Assembly: GCA_964442075.1 (NCBI GenBank)
Contig: CAYTWH010000013.1
Span: 1 to 64,000 of the forward strand
Direction: 5' to 3'
DNA length: 64,000 nt
From: CAYTAU01 sp964442075
GTDB taxonomy: Bacteria; Bacteroidota; Bacteroidia; Bacteroidales; CAYTAU01
Below, in pieces: positions 38,363 through 47,543 of this stretch; positions within the stretch are counted from its first letter, which is position 1, and each line of letters begins with the position of its first letter. The position numbers and the translations under genes were made by a program. The notes beneath the pieces are model-generated. The model searched no databases. It was not told the DNA's origin and was given only the letters and a program-made list of their open reading frames with translations.

Positions 38363-40237
38363 TTATTGAGCAATCGGTCCGTTGTTCTTAACTAAGTCTT
38401 TTAATTTCAATGATGGAGAACTAATAAATTCTCCAATATTTAAATCATTCCATATTTCATTTATTTTCTTAATTGTTTCATCATTTGATATAACAACATT
38501 TGGCCAATCCCGTTGAAAATCATCTACTTTCGTCACCTTTCGTGTTCCATCAATTATCAAACATGACTGTTTTTTGTTTGAATAATCTAATATTAGCGTA
38601 TCTCTCTTTGGGTCTATGTTATTTGTTACATACCATGTTACAATATTCAAATCATAAATATCTATTTCCGAATCTACAAAAATTATAAATTTAACTCCTT
38701 CTACATTTTCAAATATTTGTTTTCCTATATCTAATATTTTTGTTGTTTCTTCTTTACTAATAGATAATATTAAAAATGATAATCCTTTTTCAATCAATGA
38801 ATCGTTAATATTATCAATGTATGGGATTTTTAATATTGCATCTTTGTTAATTTTAGCTTGTACAAAGCTATCCTGTTCAATATTTTTAGTTGCATCAATA
38901 GAAAGCTTACTTCCAAAAAACTGTCTTTCTGATGAGTGATCAAGAATATCTAATGGTCCTTGTCCATAAAAAATATCATTTCTAGGATTTACGTTTTCTG
39001 ATACATACTTGGCAACTTCATTATAGTTTTGAATATCTACATTTTGATTTGCAACAATAATAATTTTATTTAACATCATTTGACCTGCACCCCACATAGC
39101 ATTTACTACTTTATTGGCATGACCCGGAAATTGTGATTCAATTTTAACAAATGCAAGATTATGTGCTACGCCGGAAAAGGGTAAATTAAGATCAATAATT
39201 TCGGGCAACATTGAAAGTTTTATTGGACTAATAAATATCCTTTCTGTTGCTTTCCCAATCCATGCGTCTTCTTGTGGAGGGACTCCAACAATTGTTGCTG
39301 GATAAACTGCATTTTTTCTATGAGTAATACAGGTTACATGAAATTTTGGATAATAATCTGATAAAGAATAAAAGCCTGTGTGATCGCCAAATGGTCCTTC
39401 TAAAATAAAATTTTCTTCAGTATCTACATAGCCTTCAATAACAATGTCAGCATCAATTGGAACTTCGATATCTTGTGTTAAACATTTTACTAATTCAACT
39501 TTCTTCTTTCTAATAAAACCAGCAAATAGAAACTCATCAAAGTTATCGGGTAATGGAGCTGTTGCAGAATATGTATATACTGGATCTCCACCTAAAACAA
39601 CAGCAATAGGCATTTTTTTTCCAAGTTTTTTATATTCATTATAATGCCTTGCCCCAACTTTATGAATATGCCAATGCATACCGGTCATATTTTTTTCAAA
39701 AACTTGCATTCTATACATTCCCACATTTCTGATATTTGTAATTGGGTCTTTTGTTATTACTATTGGTAATGTGATGAATTTTCCACCATCAGCTGGCCAG
39801 CATTTTAAAATTGGCAATTTTGATAAATCCGGTTTTGAATGAATAATTTCCTGACAAAATGCTTTTGATTTTACAGTTTTAGGAAACCAAGATGTTATCA
39901 TTTTCAGCTTCGGCAATGCCTTAAGTTTATCTTTAAAACTAATTTTTGGCATTGAAATCTCCTTAAATAAATCTTCAATGTTTTTTCCAATATCATCAAG
40001 ATTTTCAACTCCTAGAGCAAGGCTCATTCTTTTATATGAACCAAAAGCATTTATTAAAAGGGGGAAATCTGTTCCTGTATTCTCAAACAAAATAGCTTTT
40101 CCACCATTTTCAGATTTTGAAATTCTATTTGTTATTTCGGTAATTTCTAGCTCAGGATTAACAAATTTAGAAATTCTAATTAATTCTCCTTCTTTTTCCA
40201 GTACAGAAATAAAATCATTCAAGCATTTAAAAGCCAT
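38363..40237 (-). CDS. UbiD-family decarboxylase, probably menaquinone pathway
   Basis: 624 residues from the ATG at 40237, chosen because MAFKCLNDFISVLEKEGELI aligns with the family start; an ATG at 40255 adds six hydrophobic residues. UbiD enzymes use prenylated FMN to remove aromatic carboxylates. Seen: NVGMYRMQVFEKNMTGMHWH with prFMN-contacting residues, and EGPFGDHTGFYSL with the catalytic Glu. The long C-terminus (about residues 480-620) is typical of the larger family members annotated in menaquinone synthesis; the exact substrate is inference. eno lies 42 bp upstream on the same strand. Confidence 0.88.
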   Translation of the reverse strand: MAFKCLNDFISVLEKEGELIRISKFVNPELEITEITNRISKSENGGKAILFENTGTDFPLLINAFGSYKRMSLALGVENLDDIGKNIEDLFKEISMPKISFKDKLKALPKLKMITSWFPKTVKSKAFCQEIIHSKPDLSKLPILKCWPADGGKFITLPIVITKDPITNIRNVGMYRMQVFEKNMTGMHWHIHKVGARHYNEYKKLGKKMPIAVVLGGDPVYTYSATAPLPDNFDEFLFAGFIRKKKVELVKCLTQDIEVPIDADIVIEGYVDTEENFILEGPFGDHTGFYSLSDYYPKFHVTCITHRKNAVYPATIVGVPPQEDAWIGKATERIFISPIKLSMLPEIIDLNLPFSGVAHNLAFVKIESQFPGHANKVVNAMWGAGQMMLNKIIIVANQNVDIQNYNEVAKYVSENVNPRNDIFYGQGPLDILDHSSERQFFGSKLSIDATKNIEQDSFVQAKINKDAILKIPYIDNINDSLIEKGLSFLILSISKEETTKILDIGKQIFENVEGVKFIIFVDSEIDIYDLNIVTWYVTNNIDPKRDTLILDYSNKKQSCLIIDGTRKVTKVDDFQRDWPNVVISNDETIKKINEIWNDLNIGEFISSPSLKLKDLVKNNGPIAQ

Positions 40238-40279
40238 AATAAAAAAGGGTAACAATTGCTAACTCGATTATAATAAATG

Positions 40280-41566
40280 TTATTTTATAAATTTAAAATC
40301 TTTTCCTAAGTATCTCGCAGAACTTCCAAGAGATTCTTCAATCCTAAGCAATTGGTTATACTTAGCAACTCTATCTGACCTCGAAGCAGAACCTGTCTTT
40401 ATCATTCCTGTATTAAGTGCAACTGCAAGTTCAGCAATTGTTATATCTTCTGTTTCTCCTGATCTGTGACTAATAATTGTTGTATAAGAATTACTTTTTG
40501 CTAATTGAATTGCATTAATAGTTTCAGTTAAAGTACCTATTTGATTCACTTTTATTAGAATTGAATTTGCAATATCTTCATCAATACCTTTTTGTAGACG
40601 CTTAACATTCGTCACAAATAAATCATCTCCTACTAATTGAACTTTATTTCCAATTGAAGCTGTATGTTTAGCCCATCCACTCCAATCATCCTCTGCAAAC
40701 CCATCCTCGATTGAAAGTAGAGGATATTTTTTTGACCAATTTTGCCAATATTCAACGAGCTCATCGGATGTTAATTTTTTATCAACAGATTCAAAATAAT
40801 AAAGATTTTCTTTTTCATTATAAAATTCGGAAGCCGCAGCATCTAGTGCAATAAAAACATCTTCTCCAGGCTTATAACCTGCTCTTTCTATAGCTTTAAC
40901 AACAAATTCAATTGCTTCTTCATTTGAAGATAAGTTTGGTGCAAAACCGCCTTCATCACCAACATTTGTTGAAAATCCTTTTTCTTTAAGGGCAGATTTC
41001 AAGTTATGAAAAATTTCAGTTCCCATACGTAAGGCTTCACTAAAAGTATTAGCACTAACTGGCATTACCATAAACTCCTGAATATCTATCTTGTTATCTG
41101 CATGAGATCCTCCATTTAAAATATTCATCATTGGTATTGGTAAAAGATTAGCATTTACTCCTCCAATATATCTATAAAGGTGTTGACCTGTTGTTTGTGC
41201 TGCAGCTTTAGCGCAAGCCAATGAAACACCAAGAATTGCATTAGCACCAAGTTTTGATTTATTTTCTGTACCATCTAATTCAATCATTATTGCATCAATT
41301 TTGTCTTGTTCAAAAATATGCGCTCCTCTTAATTTTTCGTCCAATACAGTATTTATATTATTTACAGCATTCAAAACACCCTTTCCAAGATAAATATTCT
41401 TATTACCATCTCTTAATTCAACTGCCTCATGAATTCCGGTAGAAGCACCAGAAGGGACAGCTGCTCTACCCATTACTCCATTATTAGTAATTACATCAAC
41501 TTCAACAGTTGGATTTCCTCTTGAATCAAGGATTTGTCTAGCTTTTATTTTAAAAATTTGTCCCAT
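40280..41566 (-). CDS. eno: Enolase
   Basis: Glycolytic 2-phosphoglycerate dehydratase. 428 residues, normal. Seen: RQILDSRGNPTVEVD, ASTGIHEAVELRDG, NILNGGSHADN, Mg2+ ligands in the VFIALDAAASEFY, LLSIEDGFAEDDW and LVGDDLFVTN motifs, the catalytic Lys in NSILIKVNQIGTLTE, and IISHRSGETEDITIAELAVA. It lies 94 bp past the end of rplQ, with a strong terminator between, but I see no TAnnTTTG promoter for it. Confidence 0.98.
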   Translation of the reverse strand: MGQIFKIKARQILDSRGNPTVEVDVITNNGVMGRAAVPSGASTGIHEAVELRDGNKNIYLGKGVLNAVNNINTVLDEKLRGAHIFEQDKIDAIMIELDGTENKSKLGANAILGVSLACAKAAAQTTGQHLYRYIGGVNANLLPIPMMNILNGGSHADNKIDIQEFMVMPVSANTFSEALRMGTEIFHNLKSALKEKGFSTNVGDEGGFAPNLSSNEEAIEFVVKAIERAGYKPGEDVFIALDAAASEFYNEKENLYYFESVDKKLTSDELVEYWQNWSKKYPLLSIEDGFAEDDWSGWAKHTASIGNKVQLVGDDLFVTNVKRLQKGIDEDIANSILIKVNQIGTLTETINAIQLAKSNSYTTIISHRSGETEDITIAELAVALNTGMIKTGSASRSDRVAKYNQLLRIEESLGSSARYLGKDFKFIK

Positions 41567-41612
41567 TTTTTTATAATTTAAATATTTTTTATAAAATTAA
41601 TATTTTTTTCAT

Positions 41613-41643
41613 AAAAAAAGGGGATTAATAAATCCCCTTTTTA
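41613..41643 (-). terminator. Rho-independent terminator of the ribosomal operon
   Basis: A 12-bp stem (AAAAAGGGGATT / AATCCCCTTTTT) with a four-base loop and a T run, about 20-50 bp past the rplQ stop. It ends the 18-kb rpsL-rplQ unit. Confidence 0.9.
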
Positions 41644-41660
41644 AAAAACTTTGATTTCGT

Positions 41661-42607
41661 TTATTCTTTATCTTCTTTTTTATTTGTTTTTTCTTCTTTC
41701 TGCTCTTCTTTTTTCTCTTCTACCGGTTTTTCTTCTTTAACAACTTCTTTGACTTTTGCCTTTTTTTCTTCTACCGGTTTTTCTTCTTTAACAACTTCTT
41801 TAGCTTCTACCTTTTTCTCTTCTACCGGTTTTTCTTCTTTAACCATTTCTTTGGCTTNNNNNNNNNNNNNNNNNNNNNNNNNNNNNNNNNNNNNNNNNNN
41901 NNNNNNNNNNNNNNNNNNNNNNNNNNNNNNNNNNNNNNNNNNNNNNNNNNNNNNNNNGCTTCTACCTTTTTCTCTTCTACCGGTTTTTCTTCTTTAACCA
42001 TTTCTTTGGCTTCTACCTTTTTCTCTTCTACCGGTTTTTCTTCTTCAACCGTTTCTTTGGCTTCTACTTTTTTCTCTTCTACCGGTTTTTCTTCTTTAAC
42101 TGTTTCTTTGACTTCTACTTCTTCTTTAACTTCTTCAGTAGTATTTTCTACAGTTTCAACAGCAGCTGTTTCTTTAACAGTCTTAGAACCACCTCGTCTT
42201 CTTTTTCTCGTTGATTTATCCTTTGTTTTCTTTTCTGTCAACATATTTTCATTATAATCAACTAATTCAATCATACACATTTCTGCATTATCTCCTAGTC
42301 GATTACCAATTTTAAGAATCCTAGTATAACCACCTGGTCTATCAGCTATTTTAGGAGAAATTTCCCTAAAAAGTTCTGAAACAGCATGTTTATTTTGCAG
42401 GTAACTAAAAACGACTCTACGTGAATGTGTTGAATCTTCTTTTGATTTTGTGATTAGTGGCTCAACATAAACTCTTAATGCTTTGGCTTTAGCTACAGTA
42501 GTTTTAATTCTTTTATGCATTATAAGAGAAATAGCCATATTTGATAACATAGCTTTTCGGTGTGCAACTTTTCTTCCTAAATGGTTGAATTTTTTCCCGT
42601 GTCTCAT
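41661..42607 (-). CDS. rplQ: Ribosomal protein L17 with long tandem-repeat tail (spans gap)
   Basis: Residues 1-120 are ordinary L17 (MRHGKKFNHLGRKVAHRKAM, RPGGYTRILKIGNRLGDNAE), a large-subunit protein near the exit tunnel. After about residue 125 comes a basic stretch (STRKRRRGG), an acidic linker, and a Lys/Glu/Pro-Val tandem repeat interrupted by a 100-N gap. The frame after the gap (VKEEKPVEEKKVEAKEVVKE to KTNKKEDKE) continues the same repeat and ends at 41661, so this is one gene. At least 95 tail residues precede the gap and 63 follow. C-terminal tails on L17 occur in this phylum, but this repeat tail is unusually long. Confidence 0.9.
41709..42100 (-). repeat. 51-bp (17-residue) tandem repeat in the L17 tail
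   Basis: The unit reads VKEEKPVEEKKVEAKET. Three copies before and three after the gap are visible (the last partial), nearly identical at DNA level, which implies recent expansion and probably variable copy number. Confidence 0.9.
41858..41957. other. Assembly gap of exactly 100 N
   Basis: A conventional unknown-size gap within the 51-bp repeat. Frame and repeat phase on both sides require a true length of 47 + 51k bases (47, 98, 149 and so on). Confidence 0.97.
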
Positions 42608-42612
42608 CTTAA

Positions 42613-43605
42613 TTATTCTTTCTCAAGTTTATATTTAGTTATATCCATCCCAAAACTCAAATTCATAGAATTTAAAAGGTCGTCTAATTCTGTTAATGAT
42701 TTTTTTCCAAAATTTCTGAATTTTAATAAATCATTTTTATTAAATACAACAAGATCTCCCAATGTATCTACGTCAGCTGCTTTTAAGCAGTTTAATGCCC
42801 GAACAGAAAGATCAAGGTCAACAAGCTTGGTTTTAAGGAGTTGCCTCATATGAAGTACTTCCTCGTCGAATTCTTCATTTTCTTTTTTCTCATCTGTATC
42901 TAAAGTTATTTTTTCATCAGAGAACAACATAAAATGATAAATCAATATTTTAGCTGCTTCTTTTAATGCTTCTTTTGGGTGAATTGATCCATCAGTCATT
43001 ATTTCAAATACCAATTTTTCGAAATCGGTTTTTTGCTCAACTCTGATGTTTTCAATTGTATATTTTACATTTTTAATTGGTGTAAAAATTGAACTAATTG
43101 GAATTACGCCAATCTCAGCTTCTAAAGGCTTGTTATCTTCAGATGATAAATATCCTCTACCTTTATTAATTGAAACTTCAATCTGTATTTTCACAGATTG
43201 TTCCATTCTACATATTACTAAATCTGGATTTAGTATTTCAAAACTCGATAAAAATCGGCCAATATCGTTGGCCTTAAATTCTTCTTGTCCCGAAACGATA
43301 ACTGTAGCTTTTTCACCATCAACATCATCAATTCTTCTACGAAAACGTATTTTTTTCAAATTAAGAACAATTTCTGTCACGTCTTCCATTACTCCTTTTA
43401 TAGTAGAAAACTCATGATCTACACCTTCTATTTTAATACTTGTAATAGCAAAACCATCAAGAGAAGACAATAGAATTCTTCTTAATGCATTACCTACTGT
43501 GATACCGTATCCGGGTTCTAACGGACGAAACTCAAATTTTCCATAATAATCATCAGCATCGATCATTATTACTTTATCCGGTTTTTGAAAAGCTAAAATT
43601 GCCAT
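42613..43605 (-). CDS. rpoA: RNA polymerase alpha subunit
   Basis: 330 residues, normal. N-terminal domain for dimerisation and beta/beta' assembly (RFEFRPLEPGYGITVGNALRR-type region at about 25-45, ILLSSLDGFAITSIKIEGV) and C-terminal domain for DNA and activator contact (about 250-325: LDLSVRALNCLKAADVDTLG, LLKFRNFGKKSLTELDDLL). Five bases upstream of rplQ and 23 bp after rpsD in the alpha part of the merged operon. Confidence 0.98.
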   Translation of the reverse strand: MAILAFQKPDKVIMIDADDYYGKFEFRPLEPGYGITVGNALRRILLSSLDGFAITSIKIEGVDHEFSTIKGVMEDVTEIVLNLKKIRFRRRIDDVDGEKATVIVSGQEEFKANDIGRFLSSFEILNPDLVICRMEQSVKIQIEVSINKGRGYLSSEDNKPLEAEIGVIPISSIFTPIKNVKYTIENIRVEQKTDFEKLVFEIMTDGSIHPKEALKEAAKILIYHFMLFSDEKITLDTDEKKENEEFDEEVLHMRQLLKTKLVDLDLSVRALNCLKAADVDTLGDLVVFNKNDLLKFRNFGKKSLTELDDLLNSMNLSFGMDITKYKLEKE

Positions 43606-43628
43606 AAATTAAATTATTCTTTTAAATT

Positions 43629-44237
43629 TTACTTAGAGTATAATTCTACAATTAATTGTTCTTTAATATTCTCAGGGATTTCTTCTCTTTCAGGTTTATT
43701 TAAAAATTTGCCTTGCATTTCATTTTGATCCCATTCTAACCATGAATATTGACTATATTTAGAAGAAGCTAATGAATCAGATATAACTTCAAGTGATTTT
43801 GATTTTTCTCTAACACTAATTATGTCTCCTGGTTTTAATGTATATGATGGAATATTTACATTTACATCATTTACAATTATATGACGATGAGATACTAATT
43901 GCCTTGCAGCACTTCTTGTTGGTGCAATTCCTAATCTGTAAACAATATTATCTAATCTTGATTCTAACAGTTGTAAAAGAACTTCCCCTGTAATTCCCTT
44001 GCTACTTGACGCTTTATTAAAAATATTTCGGAATTGTCTTTCAAGAATACCATAGGTATATTTTGCTTTTTGTTTTTCTTTCAACTGTATTCCATAAACA
44101 GAAGGCTTTCTTCGTCTTTTACTATTCCCATGCATTCCGGGAGGGTAATTTTTTTTATCTAATGCTGAATCGGGGCCAAATATTGGTTCTCCGAATTTTC
44201 TTGCAATTTTTGATTTTGATCCTATATATCTTGCCAT
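43629..44237 (-). CDS. rpsD: Ribosomal protein S4
   Basis: 202 residues. Primary 16S rRNA binder that nucleates small-subunit assembly; in some bacteria also a translational repressor of its operon. The S4 RNA-binding domain is seen at about 95-155 (LESRLDNIVYRLGIAPTRSA, SHRHIIVNDVNVNIPSYTLK). The N-terminus (MARYIGSKSKIARKFGEPI) lacks zinc-binding Cys residues, so it is the zinc-free form. Located between rpsK and rpoA. Confidence 0.98.
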   Translation of the reverse strand: MARYIGSKSKIARKFGEPIFGPDSALDKKNYPPGMHGNSKRRRKPSVYGIQLKEKQKAKYTYGILERQFRNIFNKASSSKGITGEVLLQLLESRLDNIVYRLGIAPTRSAARQLVSHRHIIVNDVNVNIPSYTLKPGDIISVREKSKSLEVISDSLASSKYSQYSWLEWDQNEMQGKFLNKPEREEIPENIKEQLIVELYSK

Positions 44238-44263
44238 TTATAAATAATTTTAAAATAATCTAA

Positions 44264-44653
44264 TTAAACTCTTCTTCTTTTGGGTGGTCTGCATCCATTG
44301 TGTGGCATTGGAGTAACATCAACTATTTCTGTTACCTCAATTCCAACTCCACTTATTGATCTAATTGCAGATTCTCTACCTGTACCAGGTCCCTTAACAA
44401 ATACCTTTACTTTTCTTACTCCCAAGTCATAAGCTTTTCTTGCACATTCTTCTGCCGCAACTTGTGCTGCATAAGGAGTATTTTTCTTAGATCCTCTGAA
44501 TCCCTTTTTTCCCGCTGAAGACCAAGAAATTGTTTGCCCCTCATTATTTGTTAATGTAATAATAATATTGTTAAAAGATGAATGTATATGAGCTTGTCCA
44601 AGAGTCTCAATTTTAACAACCCGTTTTCGTGCTGATTTAGTCCTTTTTGCCAT
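44264..44653 (-). CDS. rpsK: Ribosomal protein S11
   Basis: 129 residues, small-subunit platform protein contacting mRNA near the E site. Seen: HIHSSFNNIIITLTNNEGQT, SSAGKKGFRGSKKNTPYAAQ, VKGPGTGRESAIRSI and the C-terminal DVTPMPHNGCRPPKRRRV. Nine bases after rpsM. Confidence 0.98.
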   Translation of the reverse strand: MAKRTKSARKRVVKIETLGQAHIHSSFNNIIITLTNNEGQTISWSSAGKKGFRGSKKNTPYAAQVAAEECARKAYDLGVRKVKVFVKGPGTGRESAIRSISGVGIEVTEIVDVTPMPHNGCRPPKRRRV

Positions 44654-44662
44654 AATCTATTA

Positions 44663-45040
44663 TTATTTAGTCGCTTTCTTTTTATTTGCAATTGTTCTTT
44701 TTTTACCTCTTCGTGTTCTTGCATTGTTTTTTGTAGATTGTCCACGAACAGGTAGTCCTATACGATGTCTAATTCCTCTATAGCACCCAATATCCATTAA
44801 TCGTTTAATGTTGAGTTGAGTTTCGGCTCTTAATTCTCCTTCTATTTTGTATTTATCTGTAATAACTGAACGAATTTTTGATAATTGTTCATCTGTCCAA
44901 TCATTAACATAAATATTTACATCAATGTTAGCTTCTGCTAATATTTTATTGGCATTACTTTTCCCAATACCATAGATATAAGTTAATCCTATTTCTCCTC
45001 TTTTTTTATCAGGAATATCAACACCTGCGATTCTAGCCAT
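44663..45040 (-). CDS. rpsM: Ribosomal protein S13
   Basis: 125 residues, small-subunit head; contacts the large subunit and P-site tRNA. Seen: ARIAGVDIPDKKRGEIGLTY, the helix-turn region YIYGIGKSNANKIL, and the basic C-terminus GLPVRGQSTKNNARTRRGKK. Starts 22 bp after the rpmJ stop. Confidence 0.98.
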   Translation of the reverse strand: MARIAGVDIPDKKRGEIGLTYIYGIGKSNANKILAEANIDVNIYVNDWTDEQLSKIRSVITDKYKIEGELRAETQLNIKRLMDIGCYRGIRHRIGLPVRGQSTKNNARTRRGKKRTIANKKKATK

Positions 45041-45062
45041 ACTATTTATTTTTTATTAATTA

Positions 45063-45179
45063 TTAACCTTGTCGTTGTTTAAATTTTGGATTTTTCTTAT
45101 TAATTACATATAATACCCCTTTACGGCGAACTATTTTGCAATCATCACTACGCTTTTTAACCGATGCTCTTACTTTCAT
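45063..45179 (-). CDS. rpmJ: Ribosomal protein L36, zinc-free form
   Basis: 38 residues, found by reading the gap between infA and rpsM: starts MKVRASVKKRSDDCKIVRRK and ends NPKFKQRQG. Of the four zinc ligands of the classical form (Cys11, Cys14, Cys27, His33), only Cys14 remains (Ser11, Asn27, Phe33), so it cannot hold zinc. Position and sequence fit the Bacteroidota form. 14 bp after infA. Confidence 0.96.
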   Translation of the reverse strand: MKVRASVKKRSDDCKIVRRKGVLYVINKKNPKFKQRQG

Positions 45180-45193
45180 CTTAAATAATTTTA

Positions 45194-45412
45194 TTATTTA
45201 TATCTAAATGTGATACGTCCCTTTGTTAAATCATAGGGCGACATTTCAACTTTCACTTTATCGCCAGGTAAAATTTTAATATAATGCATTCTCATTTTAC
45301 CAGAAATATGGGCAGTAATTATATGTCCATTTTCCAATTCTACACGAAACATTGCATTTGACAATGCTTCTGTTATTGTTCCATCTTGTTCTATTGAAGG
45401 CTGTTTTGCCAT
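45194..45412 (-). CDS. infA: Translation initiation factor IF-1
   Basis: 72 residues, a single OB fold that occupies the ribosomal A site during initiation. Seen: KQPSIEQDGTITEALSNAMF, ENGHIITAHISGKMRMHYIK, LPGDKVKVEMSPYDLTKGRI. Placed between map and rpmJ as in many bacterial spc operons. Confidence 0.98.
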   Translation of the reverse strand: MAKQPSIEQDGTITEALSNAMFRVELENGHIITAHISGKMRMHYIKILPGDKVKVEMSPYDLTKGRITFRYK

Positions 45413-45417
45413 ATTAT

Positions 45418-46191
45418 TTATTTAAAAACTTCTTCTATATATTTAAATGATGATAATATATCCACTTTTTCTTTAGTTACTGCTATTGTATGCTCAAAAT
45501 GTGCAGAAGGTAAACCGTCATACGTTTTAATTGTCCACCCATCTTTTAGCTGTCTTACCTCTTTAACTCCCATATTCACCATTGGTTCAATTGCAATTAC
45601 TAATCCTTCTTTAATTTTTATACCTTTTCCTCTTTTACCAAAGTTAGGGACTTGAGGTTCTTCGTGCAAATTTCTTCCTACTCCGTGTCCTACAAGATCT
45701 CTTACAACTGAGTAACCATTATTTTCTGCAAAATTTTGAACTGCAAAACTAATATCACCAATTCTATTCCCAACAACAGCCTTTTCAATCCCTTTATATA
45801 ATGCTAATTTTGTTACTGTTAATAGCCTTTTTATTTTCTCATCAACTTCTCCTATTTGAAAAGTAAAAGCTGAATCGCCATAATATTCATTTTTAAAAAC
45901 ACCACAATCAACAGAAACAATATCTCCTTCTTTTAATTCATAATTAGAAGGTATTCCATGAACAACACTGTCATTTACTGAAATACAAAGTGTATTAGGA
46001 AATCCACTATAACCTAAAAAGCCTGGAATTGCATTGTTATCTCTTATAAATTCTTCAGCAATTTTATCAACTTTAATAGTTTTAATTCCCGGTTTTAGAA
46101 ATTTAGCAACTTCTCCTAGTGTTTTACCGACAAGTAAGTTACTTTCTCTCAACAATTCAATTTCTTTTTTGCTTTTATAAAATATCATCAA
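45418..46191 (-). CDS. map: Methionine aminopeptidase type I
   Basis: 257 residues; removes the initiator Met from nascent proteins. Metal ligands are seen as Asp in SVDCGVFKNEYYGDSAFTF, His in LVGHGVGRNLHEEP and Glu in IAIEPMVNMG and the last strand (SAHFEHTIAVTKE). No N-terminal zinc-finger extension. A second Met follows the first directly, so the start is uncertain by one codon. adk, which often lies between secY and map, is absent. Confidence 0.97.
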   Translation of the reverse strand: MMIFYKSKKEIELLRESNLLVGKTLGEVAKFLKPGIKTIKVDKIAEEFIRDNNAIPGFLGYSGFPNTLCISVNDSVVHGIPSNYELKEGDIVSVDCGVFKNEYYGDSAFTFQIGEVDEKIKRLLTVTKLALYKGIEKAVVGNRIGDISFAVQNFAENNGYSVVRDLVGHGVGRNLHEEPQVPNFGKRGKGIKIKEGLVIAIEPMVNMGVKEVRQLKDGWTIKTYDGLPSAHFEHTIAVTKEKVDILSSFKYIEEVFK

Positions 46192-46201
46192 AGAACCCTA
46201 T

Positions 46202-47536
46202 TTATATTGCTGCCGCTCCGGCAGTTCTTCCTTTTATTTTTCCTGACTTCATTAATCCATCATAGTGACGCATTAATAAATGACTTTCTATTTGCTGTAA
46301 AGTATCAAGTACAACTCCTACCATAATTAATAATGATGTTCCCCCAAAAAATTGGGCAAACTGATTACCAACACCTCCCATAATAGCAAAAGCAGGTAAA
46401 ATAGCTACTATTGCTAAAAATATTGATCCAGGCAAAGTTATTCTTGACATAATTGTATCTAAAAATTCAACAGTTTTTCTACCTGGTTTAACTCCAGGTA
46501 TAAAACCACCGTTCTTTTTCATGTCTTCAGCCATTTGTGTTGGGTTGATAGTAATAGCTGTATAAAAATATGTAAACAATATAATTAATATTGCAAATGT
46601 AAAATTATACCAAAATCCTCCATAATTAAATGCTGCGGCAAGTCCACTTGTTGCATCAAATTTTGAGAAGAACATTATAGGTACCATCATAATTGCCTGA
46701 GCAAAAATAATTGGCATTACTCCTGCTGCATTTACTTTTAATGGAATATATTGTCGAACACCACCATATTGTTTATTTCCAACAATACGTTTTGCATATT
46801 GTACGGGTATTCGTCGTGTACCTTGTACAAGTAATATTGTAGCAACAATAACAAGTAACATCACAACAATTTCAAGAATAAACATTATTAAACCACCGCC
46901 TGCTACTTCTATTTTCATAAAAAATTCTGATGCCAAAGAAAATGGTAATCTGGCAATAATACCTATCATTATAATAAGTGAAATTCCATTTCCAATACCT
47001 TTATCAGTGATTCGTTCTCCTAGCCACATAATAAACATTGTTCCGGAAACCAAAATTAAGACTGAAGATATCCAAAAGAATGTTCCTTGTAAAACAAAAG
47101 CTGATTCGGGTAACTGAAAGGTTAAGTTTGTTATATAACTTGGAGCTTGTAATAAAGTGATTATAACTGTTAAATATCTAGTAATTTGATTTATTTTTTT
47201 CCTACCACTTTCTCCTTCTCGTTGTAATCGCTGGAAATATGGTATTGCGATACCTAGTAACTGGATTACAATTGATGCAGAAATATAAGGCATAATACCT
47301 AGTGCAAATATAGAAGCATTTGCAAATGCTCCGCCTGTAAACATATTTAATATATCCATTATGCCTCCAGCAGTTTGTGCTTGTAGATTATCTAACTGCG
47401 TTGGATCAATACCCGGCAATACGACATAAGAACCTAATCTGTATATTAGAATCAAACCCAATGTAGTTATGATTCTCTTTCTTAGATCCTCTATTTTATA
47501 AATATTCTTTAGGGTTTCAATAAACTTCCTCATCAA
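46202..47536 (-). CDS. secY: Preprotein translocase subunit SecY
   Basis: 444 residues with ten membrane helices; the channel through which Sec substrates, including the many signal-peptide proteins of this window, cross or enter the inner membrane. Seen: the plug region after helix 1 (GGIMDILNMFTGGAFANASI), LLGIAIPYFQRLQREGESGR, WLGERITDKGIGNGISLII, and a cytosolic loop RRIPVQYAKRIVGNKQYGG. Located seven bases after rplO. Confidence 0.98.
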   Translation of the reverse strand: MMRKFIETLKNIYKIEDLRKRIITTLGLILIYRLGSYVVLPGIDPTQLDNLQAQTAGGIMDILNMFTGGAFANASIFALGIMPYISASIVIQLLGIAIPYFQRLQREGESGRKKINQITRYLTVIITLLQAPSYITNLTFQLPESAFVLQGTFFWISSVLILVSGTMFIMWLGERITDKGIGNGISLIIMIGIIARLPFSLASEFFMKIEVAGGGLIMFILEIVVMLLVIVATILLVQGTRRIPVQYAKRIVGNKQYGGVRQYIPLKVNAAGVMPIIFAQAIMMVPIMFFSKFDATSGLAAAFNYGGFWYNFTFAILIILFTYFYTAITINPTQMAEDMKKNGGFIPGVKPGRKTVEFLDTIMSRITLPGSIFLAIVAILPAFAIMGGVGNQFAQFFGGTSLLIMVGVVLDTLQQIESHLLMRHYDGLMKSGKIKGRTAGAAAI

Positions 47537-47543
47537 TAATAAT

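Noticed and set aside
45063..45179. Loss of zinc ligands in L36 as a novelty
   Set aside because: Zinc-free L36 is the usual form in this phylum.
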